DNA of 64,000 nt, taken from IMG/VR virus record IMGVR_UViG_3300017971_000274, positions 1 through 64,000 of that record. One strand, written 5' to 3'. The notes under the pieces were generated by a model. It was not told where the DNA came from and did not search any database. It was given only the letters and a program-made list of their open reading frames with translations. This DNA is from a virus. Made by a program: the position numbers and the translations under genes. This document shows, in pieces, positions 40,290-49,938 of the stretch. Positions within the stretch are counted from its first letter, which is position 1. Every line of letters begins with the position of its first letter.

Positions 40290-41207
40290 ATGGAGTGGGA
40301 TCAGACGAGGACTATTCCCTTGTCTACACTCCAATACCAAGATTACCAATTTCAGGTTTCGCTGCCGTGCGGTGCGTGGAAGTGGGTGACTCGCATCGAC
40401 GTGTCCCAGTCAACGGTATCGACGGAAGTCAGGGACATAGTCTCGCCGTACGGCCTTTTGCGAGATTCCATACCGATCCCAGGAGAGGTCGTCCAGGCGA
40501 TGGCCGACTCCATTGTGGAGATGTTGTTAGCTTACCGGCCCAGCATCTTACTCGCGCCTCTAACTCTGGATTTCGTCGTAGACGAAGGTCGGGGTGTCTC
40601 GGAAGCCAAGTCGGTAACGGTCACTAACAACGGAATCTTAGGTTCGCTTCTGGCGGTCACGATTACATCGTCGGCCGCGTATGTGGCCGCCTTACCGGCA
40701 AACATAGGTGGTCTGGCTTCCAACGAGTCGGGTCGTTTCGATGTTTCGGTGGATAGCGCCAGCCTTCTGGCCATAAACAGCCCTTACTCGGCTACATTGA
40801 CGGTACAGAGTTCGTCGGCCACAAACAGCCCGCAAACGGTGGCTGTTAACATTGTCGTGCGCCCGCTTTCCGAAATCACGGTGTTGCCGACGAGTTTGAC
40901 GTTCAATGTGGCAAAGCCCCTGACGGGACCATACCCGCCGATTCCGTCACAACAAATTAATCTCACGAACTCCGGTCCGCCAACGTCGGTTCTCGACTAT
41001 CAGATCCGTCAGTTGGTGGGGTCCACATGGCTGACCAGTTATTCACCTGTTTACGGGTCTCTTAATGGAGGTGCTTCTCAACCGATTACGGTAACGGTAG
41101 CGCCGTCCGCTAGTCTGGCCTCCGGTTCTTACAATGAGACTCTCAGATTCACAGGATATAGTTCTAACATGAGCGTAGACGTGCCGGTGACGCTCAATAT
41201 CACATGA
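40290..41207 (+). CDS. Ig/BACON-like virion surface protein
   Basis: The 305-residue product has an N-terminal part (1-85) and then two or more beta-sandwich repeats: about 88-190 with LDFVVDEGRG and SVTVTNNG, and about 192-305 with LTFNVAKP, INLTNSG, WLTSYSPVYGSLNGG and SGSYNETLRFTGY. The second repeat matches the BACON pattern (xxWLTxSPxxGxLxxG). Such domains decorate phage capsids or tails and bind carbohydrates. It is the first gene of the structural block. Confidence 0.72.
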   Translation: MEWDQTRTIPLSTLQYQDYQFQVSLPCGAWKWVTRIDVSQSTVSTEVRDIVSPYGLLRDSIPIPGEVVQAMADSIVEMLLAYRPSILLAPLTLDFVVDEGRGVSEAKSVTVTNNGILGSLLAVTITSSAAYVAALPANIGGLASNESGRFDVSVDSASLLAINSPYSATLTVQSSSATNSPQTVAVNIVVRPLSEITVLPTSLTFNVAKPLTGPYPPIPSQQINLTNSGPPTSVLDYQIRQLVGSTWLTSYSPVYGSLNGGASQPITVTVAPSASLASGSYNETLRFTGYSSNMSVDVPVTLNIT

Positions 41208-41488
41208 GGTTAGGGATGGCAGATTTTGATCTTGGTCAAATGGAAGTATCGGGTGCCACGGGCTTGGATGCTCTGTTCAAGCGCGAAGAACACATCTTAC
41301 GTCCGCAAACCATGACAGGGCGGGCTAAGGTCGCCTCGATCAAGGATTTGCACAACTTCGTTCGGTTGTCGTCGGACACTCTGATCCATAAGAGCGACCG
41401 CGACCTCTGGGCGCTCAAGAAGGAGGGCGACGGCAGCTTCTTCATCGAGCGCTTGTTTGACGATAACGGTGAACCTCTCAAGGGATAA
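41204..41488 (+). CDS. Small hypothetical virion-region protein
   Basis: The 94-residue product starts at an ATG overlapping the previous stop (ATGA); an internal ATG at 41216 preceded by TTAGGG is an alternative. It is mixed alpha/beta with a C-terminal aromatic segment (SFFIERLFDDNG). No family is recognised. It precedes the next gene by 1 nt. Confidence 0.62.
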   Translation: MRLGMADFDLGQMEVSGATGLDALFKREEHILRPQTMTGRAKVASIKDLHNFVRLSSDTLIHKSDRDLWALKKEGDGSFFIERLFDDNGEPLKG

Positions 41489-41489
41489 A

Positions 41490-43064
41490 ATGCCGCAAGC
41501 GTATGAAAAGACAAAGGCCGTTCTGGACCGCCATTTGCGAGAGGCTCACCTCGAACCTCGAATAAAGGTCGCGGAGTTCGATCCAGACCAGTTCAAGTCT
41601 AAGGATGACTTCGGCGGTGGCAGCTTCATGAAGCGTGCGATCCCAAAGAACTTTCCTTATGATCCCAAGGCTCTCAAGCCGTTGGCCCAGACACTCTGGG
41701 CGATGAGCGTTGCTCTGGGCCACACACTGACGGCTCATCGGCAGTTGTCCAAGATCAAGTCTTCTACAGTATCCCCTGACGGCCTCATCGGCGGCCAGGG
41801 TTATGTGATGTCCATCAAGGAGGTACGTAAGGCGCTCTATAACGCCGCTGAAGGGTTGTCTTCGATTTCCGACACCATTCACGATGAGATCAACGCCCCT
41901 CACTGGAAGCCGAAGCTCGCAGAGTTGGAAAGAAACGACATCGAAAGCGTGGAAAGGCTCGTGGGCGAGGCCGAGCAAATCATGGAGAACCCGGAAGAAG
42001 AAGTCGAAGAAGGTATGGAGGAGGCAGAGCAGAGCGGTGAGCGGGCGGAGATGGAAGAAGGGGAGGGGGAGCCGAAATCCCAGCTACCTGATAACGCTAA
42101 CCTGCCGGACGCTGCGGAGGTCGTCGAGTCCGGGCAGCACGTCAAACAGGCTTCTGAGTATGGTTACGATCGACGGGGTAGTTCCCTTCCAACCCAGACG
42201 TTGCCTGGACCTCGTGTCCAACACCTGGACCGGGCCGATGTGGATCAGACTGGCCCTTTTGGCTCTCATAACACAGAAGAGCCGATGTCCACACACGACG
42301 AATGGAGCCGGACTGACGGCGTCCCGAACGAGTACCTCTATCAAAGCGAGTGGGACAACAACCTGTTGGACAAGACAGCGGAGCGGGATCGGGAGTTAGC
42401 GGCCAGCGTGCGGGGTACTACTGTCCGCACCCTGAAGACTTCGACCAAGTCTAAGACCCTGGTAACGCCGGGATCGGTAGAGGCGGAACTTGAGGCTGCG
42501 GAAGGTGTTCAGATCGAACCAATGCGAAGCGCGGCCTCAAATCTCCCGGACAAGGACACCGACCCCACTCCCACAAAAGGCTACGACTTCGGAATCGGGT
42601 ACGGCGATGGCAACGATGCTCATGGCCAGGGCGCGGGAGGTTATGGGACTGTTGACTCTGATGGTGGTGTTTATGGGCCGTCTTCGGAACTACCCGGCGA
42701 CCTGGATGGCGGATCGACAGAGCGTGATGACACGACACCGACCGTTGAACTGGCTGTAGGCGGTCGTAACGCGAAGTGGAAGACCGCTTGTTCTATGCTC
42801 CCTCTTGATGTCATGCCTTCTGTCGCCCGTTCGGACTATTACGAGGGAGACAAGGCCGACAATGAGGTAAACGCCACCAGTGAGGTGCCTGAGGTCGAGA
42901 GCGCTCCCGTTGAAACCCCGAGAGACATGATACCTGGGACTGCGTACAGCTACGACCAGGGGAACCAGCCGTACATCAAGTGGGACTCAGACACCCGCAA
43001 CATGGAATGTGACTATGTATATCAGAGAGAGGTTGAAGAAGGTCCTTACGAGAGAGAAGGATAA
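41490..43064 (+). CDS. Large acidic virion-region protein
   Basis: The 524-residue product has a helical N-terminal domain (1-160), then a long acidic and polar low-complexity region with motifs such as YGYDRRGS and GYDFGIGYGDG. No enzymatic motif is seen. In-frame codons upstream (from 41457) overlap the previous gene, so ATG 41490 is used. It may be a tape or internal head protein; unknown. Confidence 0.62.
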   Translation: MPQAYEKTKAVLDRHLREAHLEPRIKVAEFDPDQFKSKDDFGGGSFMKRAIPKNFPYDPKALKPLAQTLWAMSVALGHTLTAHRQLSKIKSSTVSPDGLIGGQGYVMSIKEVRKALYNAAEGLSSISDTIHDEINAPHWKPKLAELERNDIESVERLVGEAEQIMENPEEEVEEGMEEAEQSGERAEMEEGEGEPKSQLPDNANLPDAAEVVESGQHVKQASEYGYDRRGSSLPTQTLPGPRVQHLDRADVDQTGPFGSHNTEEPMSTHDEWSRTDGVPNEYLYQSEWDNNLLDKTAERDRELAASVRGTTVRTLKTSTKSKTLVTPGSVEAELEAAEGVQIEPMRSAASNLPDKDTDPTPTKGYDFGIGYGDGNDAHGQGAGGYGTVDSDGGVYGPSSELPGDLDGGSTERDDTTPTVELAVGGRNAKWKTACSMLPLDVMPSVARSDYYEGDKADNEVNATSEVPEVESAPVETPRDMIPGTAYSYDQGNQPYIKWDSDTRNMECDYVYQREVEEGPYEREG

Positions 43065-43066
43065 CT

Positions 43067-45025
43067 ATGTCAGCGTTTGATCTCGATAATTTCTTGAAAG
43101 ACTCGTCTGTGTCCAATTTGGATTGGCTCGACGTGGACGAGACCTCGTATCGTGAGATGGATACGTTGCCCAAACAAAATTTGGACATCCAGCCCGATCT
43201 TGAAGCTCTGTGGGCCAGGGAAGGAGAGTCCCCTTCCGCGTATCTGACCCCAAATTCTTCGCTTCCCAACCCTGGCATCGACGATCCGAGGACCATGGGG
43301 GATATGTCTCAGGCTCACGGGCGTCTCAGGGAAGAGGCCGATACCATCCGTAGGATCGCCCGGTTTACCTTGATGCAGTCGAGCGACTCTCGGCGGATTC
43401 GGGATGAACTCACAAAGCGTTTCGCGATGGACGATTTACACAATCATCGTGAAGTTCTTGCCGAAGTCATGCAAGAGAGAGGGCTTTTGGGCGACCTTTA
43501 CGTTTCGGCCGCTGATTTCCCGGCCTGTGCCCAAGGCGGCAAACAGGTGGAGTTTGTCCGACGGTACGCGGACAAGGCCCTGTATATTTTGGGCAAAGAA
43601 GCGTGCGAAGGTTGTTCTCACGCCTGTCAGACAGCTACCGGGAAGCACTGTGGTGTCTTCCACAAAGAGATCCAGTTCGAGATCCCGTATTCTGATGAAT
43701 TGGCCGAAGCGATCGAGCGTAACCAAGAGGGTTGCGGATGTTCTGTAAAAGCTTCGGCGTCGGACCCGAAAGAGCGGATCAGACAAGCGTTCCTTGCCCC
43801 GAAAACGTCGAGCACGGATGATTACGAGGGCCAGGGTCTCGACCGGACGGTCAAGGCCACCGTTCCCGAACAAGAGGTGCGAAAGCAGTTGTCCCAGCCC
43901 GTGGGGGACAAACAGGCGGCAGAGGGCCGTCCTGTTGTGGCTTTCCTTCACCGGGAGATGGTGAAGGGGTTGTCTCACGAGGAGTTGGTGCGCTCGCTCA
44001 AGTTGGCTTTTGATACCGACCTCCTGACTCGCACCCACACTTACTGGGGACCTACGTTCAAGGAGTCTGGCCTCTACGGTGTGGTCTACTCGAAGCAAGC
44101 CAGTTTTGCCGACTGTCACACGGGTGCTGATTTCCTGGCCAAACACAACCCTGGTGTCAGGGCGATTGTGGCCGGGGACAAGTGTGCCTCGTGTATCTAC
44201 AACAAGACTCGATGCCTCCTTTACGGCAAGCCTTTAATTAAGGATGCGTCTGAGGTCGTTACTCAGGACACAGTAGATGCCGTTCTCCAGGAACACCGAA
44301 CCGCTGGCCGGTTGCCGCCATGGGAAGCCGTTCCTCGAAAGTGGGGCGACACCCCCGCACAAGCGCTTAGGACCATCCACGAAGCGACCAAGAAGGCTTC
44401 GTACTCTCAAGTGGCCCCGACCCGTATGGGTTTCATGGAAGGTTTTCATGGTCAGGAGGTTGGCCATGTGACCAGTGGTTTGACCCGGAAGGACGTGGCA
44501 AAACAAGCGTCAAAATACATGAACGAGGGTTTGTACGGCAACGACCTTTTGGATGCTCTCAAGACGCGGTTTGAGGTTCGGGATCTCGTCGCCGCGAAGG
44601 ACGAACTCAAGAAGGTTGTAGCCGAACAAGGACTACAGGGCGTCTTCTACGTGGACCCGTCGGTTTACGACGACTACGGCAAGGGTTGTGAAGAAGCTGT
44701 CCGTCTCCACCGGACTCGTATGGTCGGGTATGTGAAGCAAGGCTCGAAGTGCGAAAGTTGTATCCATCAGGTCAACACCGGAGTCTGCTCAAAGCTCAAC
44801 AAGCGTCTGGTGGACGAGCCTCCGTATGTGGACAAGGCCGCCCAACAGCGCGAAGTCTTGGCGTCCGGCCGCTCGACGGACGTTTCATATGGTTCATTGG
44901 TCAACAACGGGGCTTCTGCTTTGGCTGAGTTCCAGATGCAACAGGGTATGGATGTTTCTGTTAACGAGGCTCCGGACCCTAACATCGTGGATGTGCAACT
45001 CGGAACCGGGAAGGTCAAGCTTTGA
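43067..45025 (+). CDS. Virion-region protein with three cysteine-rich repeats
   Basis: The 652-residue product contains three related modules of roughly 90-100 residues, centred near residues 155-195, 348-385 and 538-575. Each has a helical lead, a GL(L/Y/Q)G(D/V)xY turn, one Cys, then CxxC and further Cys: CEGCSHACQ, CASCIYNKTRC and CESCIHQVNTGVC. Each module could bind a metal or Fe-S cluster. The linkers are acidic. I do not recognise the family. Confidence 0.68.
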   Translation: MSAFDLDNFLKDSSVSNLDWLDVDETSYREMDTLPKQNLDIQPDLEALWAREGESPSAYLTPNSSLPNPGIDDPRTMGDMSQAHGRLREEADTIRRIARFTLMQSSDSRRIRDELTKRFAMDDLHNHREVLAEVMQERGLLGDLYVSAADFPACAQGGKQVEFVRRYADKALYILGKEACEGCSHACQTATGKHCGVFHKEIQFEIPYSDELAEAIERNQEGCGCSVKASASDPKERIRQAFLAPKTSSTDDYEGQGLDRTVKATVPEQEVRKQLSQPVGDKQAAEGRPVVAFLHREMVKGLSHEELVRSLKLAFDTDLLTRTHTYWGPTFKESGLYGVVYSKQASFADCHTGADFLAKHNPGVRAIVAGDKCASCIYNKTRCLLYGKPLIKDASEVVTQDTVDAVLQEHRTAGRLPPWEAVPRKWGDTPAQALRTIHEATKKASYSQVAPTRMGFMEGFHGQEVGHVTSGLTRKDVAKQASKYMNEGLYGNDLLDALKTRFEVRDLVAAKDELKKVVAEQGLQGVFYVDPSVYDDYGKGCEEAVRLHRTRMVGYVKQGSKCESCIHQVNTGVCSKLNKRLVDEPPYVDKAAQQREVLASGRSTDVSYGSLVNNGASALAEFQMQQGMDVSVNEAPDPNIVDVQLGTGKVKL

Positions 45026-45426
45026 CATCTCCTTTAACATTACGTGTCGCGGCTCGTTTTCAAATCGCGGAAAGTGCCCGCGAAGAGGCGCGGGATTCTA
45101 CCCAGCCTGTAAACAAGCCAAAGGATCTTTCTCGCGAGGTCGTTGAGGATTACGGCTCGACGGACGAGCGTGAAGATACGGTGAAACCAGACAAAGACGA
45201 TGTCCGTCCGAAAGACGTTTTCAAACCGTTACCCTCTCAGGTCAGCGTATACAATTACGTTACCAAGGGGTGGCCGGGAGACGCTGACGACTACACGGAC
45301 ATGGAGAAGGTGTTGGACAAACAGGTCCCCAAAGACAAGGGGTACGACACTGTAAGCAACCTGAGCCAATACCTGATCGAAACGGAAGGCGGGGGTGGGA
45401 CTCCTCCGGTAGAAGGTAATGACTAA
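45022..45426 (+). CDS. Small virion-region protein with RVAARF N-terminus
   Basis: The 134-residue product starts at TTG overlapping the previous stop, with AAGG upstream. It opens with LTLRVAARF, like several proteins further right (60774, 61418, 62053), and continues charged and mostly disordered. The shared N-terminus may be a sorting signal. No enzymatic motif is seen. Confidence 0.58.
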   Translation: MTSPLTLRVAARFQIAESAREEARDSTQPVNKPKDLSREVVEDYGSTDEREDTVKPDKDDVRPKDVFKPLPSQVSVYNYVTKGWPGDADDYTDMEKVLDKQVPKDKGYDTVSNLSQYLIETEGGGGTPPVEGND

Positions 45427-46030
45427 TATGCCAGACGAAGAAGGAAAGGTACCGGAAGAGGGGACAGAGGAGAAACCGCGTCCGAAGCTGTTCCTGGCCG
45501 CGAACAACAAGGACAAGGTACCGGCTGGCGGTCGAGCGGCCGGGCAACGCACTCGTCCCCCTGGCAGCAAGTTCAACAAGCCGAGCCAGGATCAGTTGGA
45601 CTACTACGAGGAGACTTCTGAGGAGCGGGAAGAGTTCATCGCGGATGACCCGGTCGTTAAGAGCGCGGCAGAAGCCGATCCTATAAAGCTGTTGGCGACC
45701 CTTAAGGCAGAGGTCGCCCGCGAAGCAGCGGCTTTGCATTATCAGCGTAAACAGAACGAGATAATGGGGAAGGACATCACCAGGATCTCGGCGCGTCGTA
45801 TCGATGCGATGAAGAAAATCGCTGACATTGAAATGGAGATGCGTAAGATCGGCTTCGATCAGGTGGATATCTACAGCGAGAAGTTCCAAAAGATTTTCAA
45901 ACTGTGGACCGATATGATTCGTGTCGCCGCCGAGGAAACCTTAGCCCCTGAGCAGCTTGATCTCTTCTTCAACAAACTCCAGACCGAGATGGAGGGTTGG
46001 GAAGAGAAAGCAGAAAATTTGGTTCGGTGA
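45419..46030 (+). CDS. Probable small terminase subunit
   Basis: The 203-residue product has a disordered acidic N-terminus (1-60) and a long helical C-terminal part (about 85-200), the usual design of small terminase or terminase-associated proteins. It sits 3 nt before the large terminase gene. No HTH could be defined. The call rests on position, size and helical content. Confidence 0.5.
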   Translation: MTNMPDEEGKVPEEGTEEKPRPKLFLAANNKDKVPAGGRAAGQRTRPPGSKFNKPSQDQLDYYEETSEEREEFIADDPVVKSAAEADPIKLLATLKAEVAREAAALHYQRKQNEIMGKDITRISARRIDAMKKIADIEMEMRKIGFDQVDIYSEKFQKIFKLWTDMIRVAAEETLAPEQLDLFFNKLQTEMEGWEEKAENLVR

Positions 46031-46033
46031 CGT

Positions 46034-48076
46034 GTGGCACAGAGAAAGCGATCCGGAGCAGGGGTTTCAGCACTCATTAGAGATGCTGGAGTTCGCGCCA
46101 AGCAAGCTGTAGAGCAAAAACAGCTTGATATCCAGCTACAGAACAAGATAGCGGACGGGGAACTCGACCCGGACGGTTTTGACGAGGACGAGGTACGTCC
46201 GTTTCAGCCCCGTATTTTTAATATCATAGAGTACATCGAGCAAGCCTGGGGAATCGGGATGAAGTTGTTCCCGGCCCAGCGCTTTATCGTCAAGCTCTAC
46301 TACCATCTTCCGTTAGACGACGAAGAAAAGACCATAAGAGTCACCGACATGTTCGGTGAGGATCTCCTCTACGAGTTCACCGAGAAAGAGTATCTCCATT
46401 ATCTGTACAACGAGGGTCGTTGTAACATCGGGGAGCAAGATCACGAACGGCGCGAGTTAGTTTTGGCCATCGGCCGTCGTGCCGGGAAGACAACACTCAG
46501 TGGTATATTCGCCAGCTACGAAGTCTACCGTTTACTAAATTTATTCAACCCCCAGGAGTATTACGGGCTACCTAACGGGAACCGCATCCAGATCACGTCG
46601 GTGGCCACCGATAAGGATCAGGCGGGTATTCTTTTCAACGAGGTGACTACACACTTAGCGAAGTGTGACTACTTCAAGCCGTATATCGCCAACAACACCC
46701 TGTCACACATTCAGTTCAGGACCCCCTACGACCTGGATCGCTACGGACCCACGCTTCGTCACCAAGACGGCAAGTTCGTCAGTTTCAATGGTAAGGCAAC
46801 TCTACGTGTCACCTTCAAGAGTTGTATAGCCAAGGGCCTTCGTGGGTCGGGTAATATCGTCGTGATTATGGACGAGATGGCCCACTACCAGGACACGGGC
46901 CAGTCGTCGGCCAAGGACATATACGACGCTGTAACGCCCAGCACGGCTGCCTTCTCTCCCAAGGGAGACGACGGGATGCCGATGAAGATGTCCGACGGGG
47001 AAATGTACCCTGTCGAGTCTCGAATCATCACAATTTCGTCTCCGCTCAATAAGGTGGGTAAGTTCTACGATCTATTCCATCTGGCGATGAGCAGGGGTGT
47101 CGGGTCTGAGAACATTTTGGCAATCCAGGCCCCTACCTGGGAGGTGAACCCGACAATCCCGAAGTCTTACTACAAGCAGAAGTACCACGAGGACGCCAAC
47201 GTGTTCATGACAGAGCATGGAGCGCAGTTCTCGGATCGTGTGCGTGGTTGGATCGAGCGGGAAGAGGATCTTGTTTCATGTGTAGATCCCAACTTGCGTC
47301 CTCAGGTCGTCGGGATTCCGCGTTACCCTTACCAGATGGGTATAGATATCGGGTTGATGGGAGACGGCACGGCCATCGCGATAACATGCGCCGAAAACAA
47401 CAAGATTGTGCTGGCTTACCACGAATACTGGCAAGCCGGTGTTGACTGGCGCGAGTCGAACCCACACCTGGGTAATAATTTCACAACCCCGTACTGCAAA
47501 CTCTTGGGCGACGCGAGCCGTCTAGACTTCGACGAAATCGGCCACTGGATCGACGTTCTAACAAAGAGGTTCCACATAACACACGGTCTTTTTGACCGTT
47601 GGAACGGGATTCCGTTGGAACAGGCTCTTCTCAAGAAGGGGCTGACACAGTTCAAGAGCGAGTACTTCCAGAGGGACCTCACGTCACGTATCTACCAGAA
47701 CACGAAGATGCTGATGTTCGACGAGAGTCTCCGTTTGTACGATTTCCCAGTCAAACAAGGTAGTAGGCATTCGGCGTTCATTGAGGAGCTACTGGAACTT
47801 CAAGCGCAACAGATGTCCAGGAACATCGTGGTCGTGGAGGCTCCGCAGACCGTGGGCCACCACGACGACCGTAGTGACGCTTTTGTGCGAGCGGTATGGT
47901 TAACTTCGGAGCGTATGCGCGATGAGAAATTCGTGTACGGCAAGGAGGGTGCCCGCCACATGGGCGCGGGCATGACGCCGGGTCGCTATCAAATGATGCG
48001 AGCACGCAAGCATGGAGGTTTCACGGATCGTGTAGACCCGCGCCGTTTGGGGTTACGTCTTCGTGGTGTGAGATAG
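46034..48076 (+). CDS. terL: Terminase large subunit
   Basis: This ATP-driven motor and nuclease packages phage DNA into proheads. The 680-residue product (GTG start) has Walker A AIGRRAGKTT near residue 145, Walker B VVIMDEMAH near 275, and coupling motif region ITISSPLN. A C-terminal RNase H-like nuclease domain shows Asp residues in MGIDIGLMGDGTA and HHDDRSDAFVRA. Length is typical for large phages. A basic N-terminal extension is present. Confidence 0.94.
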   Translation: MAQRKRSGAGVSALIRDAGVRAKQAVEQKQLDIQLQNKIADGELDPDGFDEDEVRPFQPRIFNIIEYIEQAWGIGMKLFPAQRFIVKLYYHLPLDDEEKTIRVTDMFGEDLLYEFTEKEYLHYLYNEGRCNIGEQDHERRELVLAIGRRAGKTTLSGIFASYEVYRLLNLFNPQEYYGLPNGNRIQITSVATDKDQAGILFNEVTTHLAKCDYFKPYIANNTLSHIQFRTPYDLDRYGPTLRHQDGKFVSFNGKATLRVTFKSCIAKGLRGSGNIVVIMDEMAHYQDTGQSSAKDIYDAVTPSTAAFSPKGDDGMPMKMSDGEMYPVESRIITISSPLNKVGKFYDLFHLAMSRGVGSENILAIQAPTWEVNPTIPKSYYKQKYHEDANVFMTEHGAQFSDRVRGWIEREEDLVSCVDPNLRPQVVGIPRYPYQMGIDIGLMGDGTAIAITCAENNKIVLAYHEYWQAGVDWRESNPHLGNNFTTPYCKLLGDASRLDFDEIGHWIDVLTKRFHITHGLFDRWNGIPLEQALLKKGLTQFKSEYFQRDLTSRIYQNTKMLMFDESLRLYDFPVKQGSRHSAFIEELLELQAQQMSRNIVVVEAPQTVGHHDDRSDAFVRAVWLTSERMRDEKFVYGKEGARHMGAGMTPGRYQMMRARKHGGFTDRVDPRRLGLRLRGVR

Positions 48077-48078
48077 GT

Positions 48079-48333
48079 ATGTACAAAGAAGCTAAAAAAC
48101 CGAAGGTATTTGCCAATAAGGTCATCAAGGAGATGGTGAAGCACATGGTGTCGGACGACACCGTGGTGGGGTTCCGTGATTATTCGGCAATACGATCGGT
48201 GTTTAGGAGGTGCGCTGGCTCTTGGGAGAAGATTGTAAATGGTGATCAGGTTCATATTGAACTGTTGAAAGAGATTGTCACTGGTTGGGGGCAGATGCCC
48301 GAACGCAAGAAGAAGTCGGATCAACTGGTATAA
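48079..48333 (+). CDS. Small basic protein
   Basis: The 84-residue product is lysine-rich and helical (FANKVIKEMVKHMVSDD), starting 2 nt after terminase. No family is recognised. Its location between terminase and the paralogue cluster suggests a virion or packaging role. Confidence 0.6.
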   Translation: MYKEAKKPKVFANKVIKEMVKHMVSDDTVVGFRDYSAIRSVFRRCAGSWEKIVNGDQVHIELLKEIVTGWGQMPERKKKSDQLV

Positions 48334-48335
48334 CG

Positions 48336-48857
48336 ATGCCCGAAATTTTCCGTTCACGTGATGTTGTCGTTTTCCAGAAGGCTCTCACCTTCACGGCGGA
48401 AGTGCCCGAAAGCGTGGCCACCGCTGGATGGCTTGGGGGTCAGGGTTTTAACTGGGTGCCACCCACACAGGACAACTTCTTGACCACGATCACCGACGGC
48501 GGTTTTGGCGGGTTTGCCTTGTGGGGTTCTGACGAATCTTCCGACGAGTTTACAGCCATGACCAGGAACATGCCGACGTATAGGTTCGTTGTTCTGGGTG
48601 TCGGTGGTTGGCTCATGACGACCTCAACATACGAACGTTACACCTACGCTTCGAGGGCAGGGGGTGGTCCATTTGTGCCAATCGTCTACAACGCGAGTGA
48701 CCGTCTTCTTTTCTCGCTCAGAGGCTATTGGACGAACGAGGACGAATGGACGCTTTCGGGAGATCCTAGAGCGCCAAACAGGAACTTCGTGGGATCAGTC
48801 GTGCAACGTCCTGTCCCATCTCGTAATAATTATTTGACTGTACAGGCTATTCTCTGA
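48336..48857 (+). CDS. Tandem virion paralogue 1
   Basis: The 173-residue product is the first of three adjacent homologues. Shared blocks are R-x-R-D-V near the start, W(L/P)GGQG, GFxLWGS(D/N)E, STxTYERYT-like, LxFSLRGxW/F and SGDPRAPN. They are strand-rich, like tail or head decoration proteins. In-frame codons upstream overlap the preceding gene. Confidence 0.68.
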   Translation: MPEIFRSRDVVVFQKALTFTAEVPESVATAGWLGGQGFNWVPPTQDNFLTTITDGGFGGFALWGSDESSDEFTAMTRNMPTYRFVVLGVGGWLMTTSTYERYTYASRAGGGPFVPIVYNASDRLLFSLRGYWTNEDEWTLSGDPRAPNRNFVGSVVQRPVPSRNNYLTVQAIL

Positions 48858-49375
48858 TGACAGAAATTGTCCGCGAACGAGATGTGATTATATTCGTCAA
48901 GGATTTGGCCGTCCCGGTCAATCTGTCTGCGGCGATGTCACAAGCTGGCTGGCCCGGTGGCCAGGGGGTCAAATGGTTCGACAGCGGGTCGGATAATTTC
49001 ACCGTGACCTTCTCGGACGGAGAAGCCGCTGGCTTTTTGCTGTGGGGTTCCAATGAAGACAGTGATCAGTTCATCTCCTATACCGGGAACCAGACGAAGT
49101 ACAACTTCGGGGTTATAGGCGCTGGGACCTGGATCATCTCAACGTTAACGTACGAACGTTACACATTGCAGTCCCGGCTGGTTCCTCCTTTGGTGGAGAA
49201 TGCTTATGTGCCGGGAACCCGGCTTCATTTCTCTCTGAGAGGGTATTTCACACCCCAGGATGAGTGGACCATCAGTGGGGACCCGAGAGCGCCGAACACT
49301 ATTTTCGTGGGGACCGTGATTCACGCTCCCAGTGCTGACAACAAACAATACCTTATGGTTCAACCGTTGATCTGA
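48857..49375 (+). CDS. Tandem virion paralogue 2
   Basis: The 172-residue homologue of the flanking genes shares WPGGQGVKW, LLWGSNE, LTYERYT, FSLRGYF and SGDPRAPN. It starts at the base where the previous gene's stop ends. Three diverged copies suggest a hetero-oligomeric ring or fibre base rather than simple redundancy. Confidence 0.68.
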   Translation: MTEIVRERDVIIFVKDLAVPVNLSAAMSQAGWPGGQGVKWFDSGSDNFTVTFSDGEAAGFLLWGSNEDSDQFISYTGNQTKYNFGVIGAGTWIISTLTYERYTLQSRLVPPLVENAYVPGTRLHFSLRGYFTPQDEWTISGDPRAPNTIFVGTVIHAPSADNKQYLMVQPLI

Positions 49376-49938
49376 TGCCTTTTCCACCGCCCATAGGTTC
49401 GTTTCAAGTCGATTTTCACGGGTTTGATATAATCCGGGGCCGAGATTGCGTGATGTTCATGAAGGATGACACCTTCATGGTTCGCGTAGACGACGCGATG
49501 TTACAAGGCGGTTGGCCGGGAGGCCAAGGGGTCCAGTGGGTGAACTCAGACGCCGACGAGTTCGTGGTAACGTATTCCTCTGGGCAGTTCGGTGGGTTCT
49601 TATTGTGGGGATCGGACGAGTCGGCCGACCAGTACACGGCCATGACCCGCCAACAACTTGTCTACGGGGACGCTGTCTTGTGTGGAGGGAGCGCCTTAAT
49701 ATCGACTTCTTCGTACGAGCATTACACGTATGCGTCTCGGACAGGCGGCGGCCCGCTCGTTCCACTGGTGTATAACGTCAACGATACTTTGTATTTCTCG
49801 TTGCGCGGTCTGTGGACCAAGGAGGACGAGTTGACCCTTTCTGGAAGTCCTCTCGCTCCAGCACTCAACGTTGGGCGGACGGCACAAAAGCCACAGCCCG
49901 TCAATCAGCATTTCTTAGGTATCCAGGTCACTCTGTGA
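49375..49938 (+). CDS. Tandem virion paralogue 3
   Basis: The 187-residue third copy has a longer N-terminus (about 18 extra residues rich in Phe and Pro). It keeps WPGGQGVQW, LLWGSDE, SSYEHYT, FSLRGLW and SGSPLAP, so the last block has drifted most. Same presumed structural role as the two preceding genes. Confidence 0.68.
   Translation: MPFPPPIGSFQVDFHGFDIIRGRDCVMFMKDDTFMVRVDDAMLQGGWPGGQGVQWVNSDADEFVVTYSSGQFGGFLLWGSDESADQYTAMTRQQLVYGDAVLCGGSALISTSSYEHYTYASRTGGGPLVPLVYNVNDTLYFSLRGLWTKEDELTLSGSPLAPALNVGRTAQKPQPVNQHFLGIQVTL

Noticed and set aside
41978-42738. Alternative-frame ORFs in the acidic virion gene
   Set aside because: Low-complexity Glu/Gly-rich coding gives open shadows in other frames; they lack ribosome sites and plausible composition.
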